The notes under the pieces: model-generated
The model's input: the letters and a program-made list of their open reading frames with translations, nothing else
The model's database searches: none
Told to the model about the DNA's origin: nothing
Shown here: positions 59,445 through 64,000 of the stretch, piece by piece
Numbering within the stretch: the first letter of the stretch is position 1
Layout of the letters: every line of letters begins with the position of its first letter
Position numbers and translations under genes: made by a program
NCBI GenBank assembly: GCA_937139335.1
Contig: CAKZPN010000027.1
Location: 124,001 to 188,000, forward strand
DNA: 64,000 bases
Source: an uncultured Roseicyclus sp.
Lineage (GTDB): Bacteria > Pseudomonadota > Alphaproteobacteria > Rhodobacterales > Rhodobacteraceae
Direction of reading: 5' to 3'

Positions 59445-61070
59445 TCAGTTGTACCAGGTCTCCAGTTCGATCGATGCGTTGCAGGTGGTGCCGTTGTAGG
59501 ACCCCATCCACACGTCCAGCCGCCCGTTCAGCCCGAAGGTGTCGGTCAGGTTGATCAGCGGGTTCAGGTTGCCGTTGGAATCGTCGTCGAAGTACCACGA
59601 GCCGTTCGGCGTGCGCACCAGCATGACGGTGTCGCAGGTCGATTCACCCTCGATCTCGAGCCGGCCATACTCCTGCATCCCCGAGAGGAAGAAGCTGTAG
59701 GACGGCTGCGCCGAGAACCAGCCCCAGCCCGAGACCGGCAGGCCGCAGGTGGACAGGTCGGTCGGGCCGCCCGCGACCAGCGCATAATCGGTCGGGCTGT
59801 AGAGCGCCTGACCGGTGGTCTGCACCGGAATGCCCTGCATGCCGGGGTTGGGGCAACCGCCCACCGGGGTCACCGGCGGCTGCGGCGCGGGTGCGGCCGA
59901 AACGGTGCGGAAGGTGATGGTGCCCTGGCACGCCGAGTTGCCGAAGGCGCCGACCCAGATATCCACGCGGCCGTTCAGCGAATTCCCGTCGATCTCCAGC
60001 CGCGGCTGAAGCCCGTTCGGGCCGTCGTCGTTGAAATACCACTGGCCGTAGGCATCGCGGATGATCAGCGTCGGATCGCATTCCGTGGTGGTCTCCGCGC
60101 TGAAGGTATAGCCGTTCATCTGCGACATGAAGAGCGTGAAGCTCGGCGCCTCGTTGGCGTAGCCCCAGCCGTCGATGCCGGCGCAGTTGGAGACCTCGTG
60201 CTGGCCGCCGACCTGGGCCACATAGGCCTGCGGCGACATCAGCTGCCCACCGGTCAACGTCAGCGAGGGGCCGACGATATTGGGGTTCGGGCAGACCGCG
60301 GCCGGCACCGGGGCCGGGGGCGGAACGGGGATCGGCGCCGGAACCGGAACCGGTTGCGGCGGCACGATGGCCTGCGGGGCGGGCACGGGCTGCGGCGGCG
60401 GAACCACAGGCTGCGGCGCCGGAACGAACTGCGGCGCCGGGACCGGCTGGACCGGAACCGGCTGCGGGGTCTGCGTTTGCACCGGGGCCTCGGGCGTGGG
60501 GATGACGGGCGCGGGGAAGCTCGGCATCGCGGGCGGCGGCGTGACCAGGGCCAGTGCATCACCGGACGGCTGCTCGACGGCCATCGGCGGGGCCACCGGC
60601 ATCTCGACGCCGGCTTGCGCGATGTTCAGCGTCGCGGCGCACTCGCCGCCATTGAAGGTGCCGAGCCAGACATCGACCTGACCGTCGAGCGCCGCACCGG
60701 CGGGCACGACCAGGCGCGGGTCGAGGTTGCCGTTCGCGTCGTCGTTGAAGTGCCACTGACCGTCGGCCGTATTCACCAGCATCGTCGCGTCACACTCGGA
60801 GGTGACGGCCAGCACGACATCCTGCGCGGCGCCGCCGCTGACGACGAAGGAGTAATCGGGGGCGGAGCGGAACTGCCCGAAGCCGAGCATGCCGAGCCCG
60901 CACTGGTCGAGCTGATTCTCGCCCCCGGCTGTCAGCGACACGCTTTGCGGGGCGCCAAGTTGATCCATTCCAAAGGTGGTTGCGCCCTGTGACATGTTCA
61001 GAGCGGGGCAAGCGATGGCCGCCGTGCTGCAGGTGAGCGCGCCGAAAAGACTTAGTACGAAAAGACGCAT
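59445..61070 (-). CDS. Secreted protein with three tandem four-cysteine domains and Pro-rich linker
   Basis: A 541-residue exported protein (signal peptide ending TAAIA). It contains three copies of the domain also found at 58852. The first spans about residues 20-150. A proline-rich linker (PVPVQPVPAPQFVPAPQPV type, about 175-265) follows, then copies two (about 270-395) and three (about 405-541). Each copy has CP near its start, a central C, an ECD/TCD and a final C in DxWxG-x6-C. QWYFNDDGPNGL and SWYFDDDSNGNL are matching blocks. The role is unknown; adhesion or surface-layer binding is possible. The ATG at 61070 follows GGAGGG; the track start at 61136 is rejected. Confidence 0.85.
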   Translation of the reverse strand: MRLFVLSLFGALTCSTAAIACPALNMSQGATTFGMDQLGAPQSVSLTAGGENQLDQCGLGMLGFGQFRSAPDYSFVVSGGAAQDVVLAVTSECDATMLVNTADGQWHFNDDANGNLDPRLVVPAGAALDGQVDVWLGTFNGGECAATLNIAQAGVEMPVAPPMAVEQPSGDALALVTPPPAMPSFPAPVIPTPEAPVQTQTPQPVPVQPVPAPQFVPAPQPVVPPPQPVPAPQAIVPPQPVPVPAPIPVPPPAPVPAAVCPNPNIVGPSLTLTGGQLMSPQAYVAQVGGQHEVSNCAGIDGWGYANEAPSFTLFMSQMNGYTFSAETTTECDPTLIIRDAYGQWYFNDDGPNGLQPRLEIDGNSLNGRVDIWVGAFGNSACQGTITFRTVSAAPAPQPPVTPVGGCPNPGMQGIPVQTTGQALYSPTDYALVAGGPTDLSTCGLPVSGWGWFSAQPSYSFFLSGMQEYGRLEIEGESTCDTVMLVRTPNGSWYFDDDSNGNLNPLINLTDTFGLNGRLDVWMGSYNGTTCNASIELETWYN

Positions 61071-61275
61071 GGGATTTCCCTCCACATGATGATCCGACCC
61101 GTTCGCGAAACGGGCCCGTTGTGCGACAGGGTGCAAGCTATCCGGTAATCGGACGACCGCGGAACTGCGGAAACCCCGCCCCCCTGTTGCCTGTGCGGAC
61201 CTTACGCAAGGGCACCCGAGCGCGCTAGAAAAACTGCGCGGCGATCACAGATTCCCGCGCCACGATCACCAGAAC

Positions 61276-61303
61276 GAAAAAGGGCGGCCCGCGGGGCCGC
61301 CCT
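61276..61303 (-). terminator. Terminator of tig
   Basis: On the minus strand AGGGCGGCCC/GGGCCGCCCT forms a 10-bp stem with a three-base loop followed by TTTTTCG. It lies 35 bases after the tig stop. The rest of 61071-61275 shows only a CCCGTT/AACGGG mini-hairpin and the ribosome site of the next gene. Confidence 0.92.
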
Positions 61304-61337
61304 GTCCGTCCGTCTCAGCGTCCGCGAGGGCGCGGGA

Positions 61338-62663
61338 TCATTCGTCTTCCAGCGCGTCGACCGCGGCCTTCAGCTCGTCCTTGCTGATCTCTTTCTCGGT
61401 CACGTCGGCCAGCTCGACGATGAAGTCGACGACTTTGTCCTCGAACAGCGGCGCGCGGATCTGCTGCTGCGCGCCCTGGTTGGACTGGATGAACTCGAAA
61501 AACGCCCGTTCCTGACCCGGATACTGGCGCGCCTGCATCATGATCGCCTGGGTCATCTCGGCGTCCGAGACCTTGACCTCGTTCTTCTGGCCCAGCTCGG
61601 CCAGCAACAGGCCCAGCTTCACGCGCCGCACGGCCAGCGACTTGTGCTCGTCGGTCGGGTTGATCTCGGGGTGGTCATGGCCCTGGTGCTCGGGGTTTTC
61701 CTCGTGCCAGAGCTGGTGCGCGATCTGGCCTGCCTCGGCCTCGACCAGGCTGTCGGGCAGGTCGAAGCTCACCTGTGCGTCGAGCTGGTCGAGCAGCTTG
61801 CGCTTCAGCACCTGGCGCGCGGCACCGGTGTATTCGGCGGCCATGCGCTCGGCGATCTGGCCCTTCAGCGCAGCCAGATCCTCGGCGCCGTACTTCTTCG
61901 CCAGCTCGTCATCGACCTCGGCCGGGACGGGCTTTTTCACTTCCTTCACGGTCACGTCGAAGACCACGGCCTTGCCGGCCAGGTGCTCGGCGCCGTATTC
62001 CTCGGGGAAGGTGACCTCGACGGTCTTCTGCTCGCCCGCCTTGGCACCCACCAGCTGCTCCTCGAAGCCGGGGATGAAGGAGTTGGAGCCGACGACCAGC
62101 GGGTAATCCTCGGCCGAGCCGCCCTCGAAGGCCTCGCCGTCGAGCTTGCCGACGAAGTCGATCACGACCTGGTCGCCATCGGCCGCCTTGCCCTTTTTCG
62201 TCGCGAAGTTCTGCGCGCTTTCGGCCAGGTTCTTCAGCGCCTCGTCGATCTCGTCGTCGCCGGGCTTGGCCACCAGCTTCTCGAGCTTCAGCGCCTTGTA
62301 GTCGATCTCGGGGATCTCGGGCAGTTTCTCGTAGGACATGGCGACGACGACATCATCGCCCTCTTTCCAGTCTTCGTTGGTCATCTTGACCTCGGGCTGC
62401 ACCGCCGGGCGGTCGCCGCTTTCGTCCAGATGGCCCTGCATCGCGCCATCGACGGCTTCCTGCATCGCTTCGCCCAGAAGCCGCGGTCCGAACTGCTTTT
62501 TCAGCAGCGCCATCGGCACCTTGCCCTTGCGAAAGCCCTTCATGGCGACCTCGGGCTGCGCTTCGACCAGCTTCTCGGTCACGCGGGCTTCCAGATCGGA
62601 ACCGGTGATGATGATCTGGTATTCGCGCTTGAGGCCCTCGGCCAAGGTCTCGTTGATCTGCAT
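61338..62663 (-). CDS. tig: Trigger factor
   Basis: A 441-residue ribosome-bound chaperone and prolyl isomerase. The ribosome-binding loop is seen as [21 protein letters not shown], close to the GFRxGKxP signature. A central FKBP-like domain (about 165-240, [20 protein letters not shown]) and the C-terminal helical arms follow. It folds nascent chains at the exit tunnel. The ATG at 62663 ([10 protein letters not shown]) follows GAGG; the ORF-track start at 62810 is too long. A strong terminator lies after the stop. Confidence 0.97.
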   Translation of the reverse strand: MQINETLAEGLKREYQIIITGSDLEARVTEKLVEAQPEVAMKGFRKGKVPMALLKKQFGPRLLGEAMQEAVDGAMQGHLDESGDRPAVQPEVKMTNEDWKEGDDVVVAMSYEKLPEIPEIDYKALKLEKLVAKPGDDEIDEALKNLAESAQNFATKKGKAADGDQVVIDFVGKLDGEAFEGGSAEDYPLVVGSNSFIPGFEEQLVGAKAGEQKTVEVTFPEEYGAEHLAGKAVVFDVTVKEVKKPVPAEVDDELAKKYGAEDLAALKGQIAERMAAEYTGAARQVLKRKLLDQLDAQVSFDLPDSLVEAEAGQIAHQLWHEENPEHQGHDHPEINPTDEHKSLAVRRVKLGLLLAELGQKNEVKVSDAEMTQAIMMQARQYPGQERAFFEFIQSNQGAQQQIRAPLFEDKVVDFIVELADVTEKEISKDELKAAVDALEDE

Positions 62664-62825
62664 CGCATCCTCACGAAATTCGGGGCCGGACCGGGCACGC
62701 GATGCACCCGGGACCAACCCGATGTCCTCAGAAATTTGCGTTGTTCTAGGGTTGTGAACCGGGGTCCGCAAGCCCAATCCGGGCGACACCGGCGCGCAGG
62801 TCCGCACCAATCCCCGCTGGGCGCC

Positions 62826-64000
62826 TCAGGCCGCCTGCGTCGCCCCCGGCGTCACGCTCAGCCGCCCCGGCCCCCACTGGCTCAGGTCGTTGCCGGCGAC
62901 CGCCGCGCGCAGACGCTCCATCCGGTGCCGCCGTTCGGTGCTGTCCATGTCGAGCGCCTGGCAGATCGTGCGGTCCATCGCGCGGGCCGAGAACGGGTTG
63001 CAGATCACCGCATCGCTCAGCTCCACCGCCGCGCCGGCGAACTCCGACAGCACCAGCACCCCGTCGCCGTCGACGCGCGCGGCCACGAACTCCTTGCACA
63101 CCAGGTTCATCCCGTCGGCCAGCGGCGTGATCCAGGCCACGTCCGCCGCGCGGTAATAGGACACAAGCTCCTCGAACGGGATCGCGCGCGACATCAGCGC
63201 CACCGGCTGCCAGTCGAGCGTGCCGAAGCGGCCGTTGATGCGCCCCGCGATCTGCTCGATCTCGGTCTGGATGTCCTCGTAGGCCGACATCGCACGGTTG
63301 GCCGAGACCGAGACATGCATCAGCCGCACCTTGCCGCGCAGGTCCGGGTTCGCCTCCAGCACGCGCTCGAAGCTCTGCAGTTGCTGCGCGCCGCCCTTGG
63401 TGTAGTCGGTCCGGCCGACCGACAGGATCAGCTTGCGCTGCTTGAGGTCGTTCCAGATTTCCTTGACCCGCGCCTCGGTCTCCTCGCGGCGGGCCAGATC
63501 CTCGATATAGCCGACCGCCACGCCCAGCGGCGTGACGCTCACGCCGGTCTCGTGGTCGTTGTGGGTGATCGTCTCGTGCATCACCCGCTCGGTCAGCGCG
63601 GTACCCTCGGTGAACAACTTGTCGGGCACCCGCACCGGCGTCGAGACCTCGACATCGAAGAGGCTGCGGACCACCGACACGAAATTCGCGGCATAGCGCG
63701 GGATGTGAAAGCCCACGTCGTCGCAGGCCAGCAGGCTTTCCACGATCTGCTTGCGCCAGGGCAGCACGTTGAACATGTCCGCCGACGGGAACGGCGTGTG
63801 GTGGGTGAAGGCGATGCGCAGATCGGGCCGGATCTTGCGCAGGTATCCCGGCACCAGCCACAGGTTGTAATCATGCACCCAGACCAGAGCGCCCTCGGCC
63901 GCCTCTTCCGCGGCCGCCTCGGCGAAGCGGCGGTTGACGTCCTGGAAATTCTCCCAGTCCACGGGGTCATAGTTGTAGCGTTCCTTGAACGAATGCAGGA
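62826..64000 (-). CDS. ggpS: Glucosylglycerol-phosphate synthase-like GT20 enzyme, 5' end outside window
   Basis: The C-terminal 391 residues of a GT20 glycosyltransferase. The frame stays open to the window edge, so the start is missing. Motifs fit GgpS better than trehalose-phosphate synthase OtsA: HDYNLWLVPGYLR, FTHHTPFPSADMFNVLPWR, GFHIPRYAANFV and RINGRFGTLDWQPV. GgpS makes glucosylglycerol phosphate from ADP-glucose and glycerol-3-phosphate, a marine osmoprotectant. Catalytic residues are seen in LSVGRTDYTKG and TPLADGMNLVCKEFVAA. An OtsA role cannot be excluded. It lies 162 bp from tig on the same strand. Confidence 0.75.
   Translation of the reverse strand, partial: LHSFKERYNYDPVDWENFQDVNRRFAEAAAEEAAEGALVWVHDYNLWLVPGYLRKIRPDLRIAFTHHTPFPSADMFNVLPWRKQIVESLLACDDVGFHIPRYAANFVSVVRSLFDVEVSTPVRVPDKLFTEGTALTERVMHETITHNDHETGVSVTPLGVAVGYIEDLARREETEARVKEIWNDLKQRKLILSVGRTDYTKGGAQQLQSFERVLEANPDLRGKVRLMHVSVSANRAMSAYEDIQTEIEQIAGRINGRFGTLDWQPVALMSRAIPFEELVSYYRAADVAWITPLADGMNLVCKEFVAARVDGDGVLVLSEFAGAAVELSDAVICNPFSARAMDRTICQALDMDSTERRHRMERLRAAVAGNDLSQWGPGRLSVTPGATQAA

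Noticed and set aside
62826-64000. Assignment as trehalose-6-phosphate synthase OtsA
   Set aside because: Several motif positions (HDYNLW, HHTPFP, GFHIPRY) fit GgpS better, although OtsA remains possible.
1-64000. tRNA or rRNA genes
   Set aside because: No cloverleaf-like or rRNA-like conserved stretches were recognised on reading both strands; a tRNAscan run would be decisive.

Overview
The window looks like a chromosome segment of a marine-type alphaproteobacterium of the order Rhodobacterales (Roseobacter/Paracoccaceae group). The main evidence is a complete head-tail cluster colinear with the Rhodobacter capsulatus gene transfer agent (RcGTA). Supporting evidence is a divergent irr / fabA-fabB-fabI locus, uniformly high GC, and gene ends that often overlap as ATGA or GTGA. 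No rRNA or tRNA gene, CRISPR array, insertion sequence or integrase was seen.

Region 1 (1-13.6 kb): cell surface, envelope signalling and nucleotide metabolism. A glycosyltransferase, a HIT hydrolase and a DUF1203 gene run on the minus strand, with a sulfotransferase diverging from them. Next come a TPR/outer-membrane beta-barrel gene and a FecR-domain gene. They converge on a CHASE2-adenylate cyclase gene, behind which lies a membrane protein with a cyclic-nucleotide-binding-like domain. Upstream on the same strand are a Tat-exported 5'-nucleotidase-like phosphoesterase, an adenosine kinase and endonuclease III. An Ada-like alkyltransferase and an OmpA-type lipoprotein follow.

Region 2 (13.6-27 kb): catabolism and accessory genes. 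These are a GntR regulator, an enolase-superfamily enzyme, a zinc alcohol dehydrogenase, pcaD-pcaB without the rest of the beta-ketoadipate genes, and a tightly coupled dehalogenase / hydrolase / PLP-dehydratase operon. They are followed by an FKBP isomerase, a deacetylase coupled to an rgpF-like gene that carries an in-frame amber codon, a small cysteine-containing membrane protein, and an HxlR regulator divergent from a tautomerase / truncated haemoglobin / cupin operon.

Region 3 (27-34.7 kb): fabA-fabB-fabI for unsaturated fatty acid synthesis, divergent irr, a Cys-type sulfatase, typA and cysE.

Region 4 (34.7-49.4 kb): an intact GTA cluster, g1 to g15, on the minus strand, with a DUF2793 gene fused by overlap to its 3' end. 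No replication, integration or lysis genes accompany it.

Region 5 (49.6-55 kb): the conserved fabD-(membrane protein)-fabG-acpP-fabF-mltG order.

Region 6 (55-64 kb): rpsF-rpsR-rplI, a PQQ-type aldose dehydrogenase, trigger factor and a truncated GT20 gene best read as glucosylglycerol-phosphate synthase. Interspersed are three genes for secreted proteins that share one four-cysteine domain, five copies in all. This is the least explained signal in the window.

No gap between genes exceeds 300 bases. The longest are 55881-56171 (rpsF promoter and leader), 61071-61337 (tig terminator and otherwise nothing recognised) and 49369-49608 (a terminator and the upstream region of the GTA cluster). 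Protein family names were assigned by reading motifs, not by database search.
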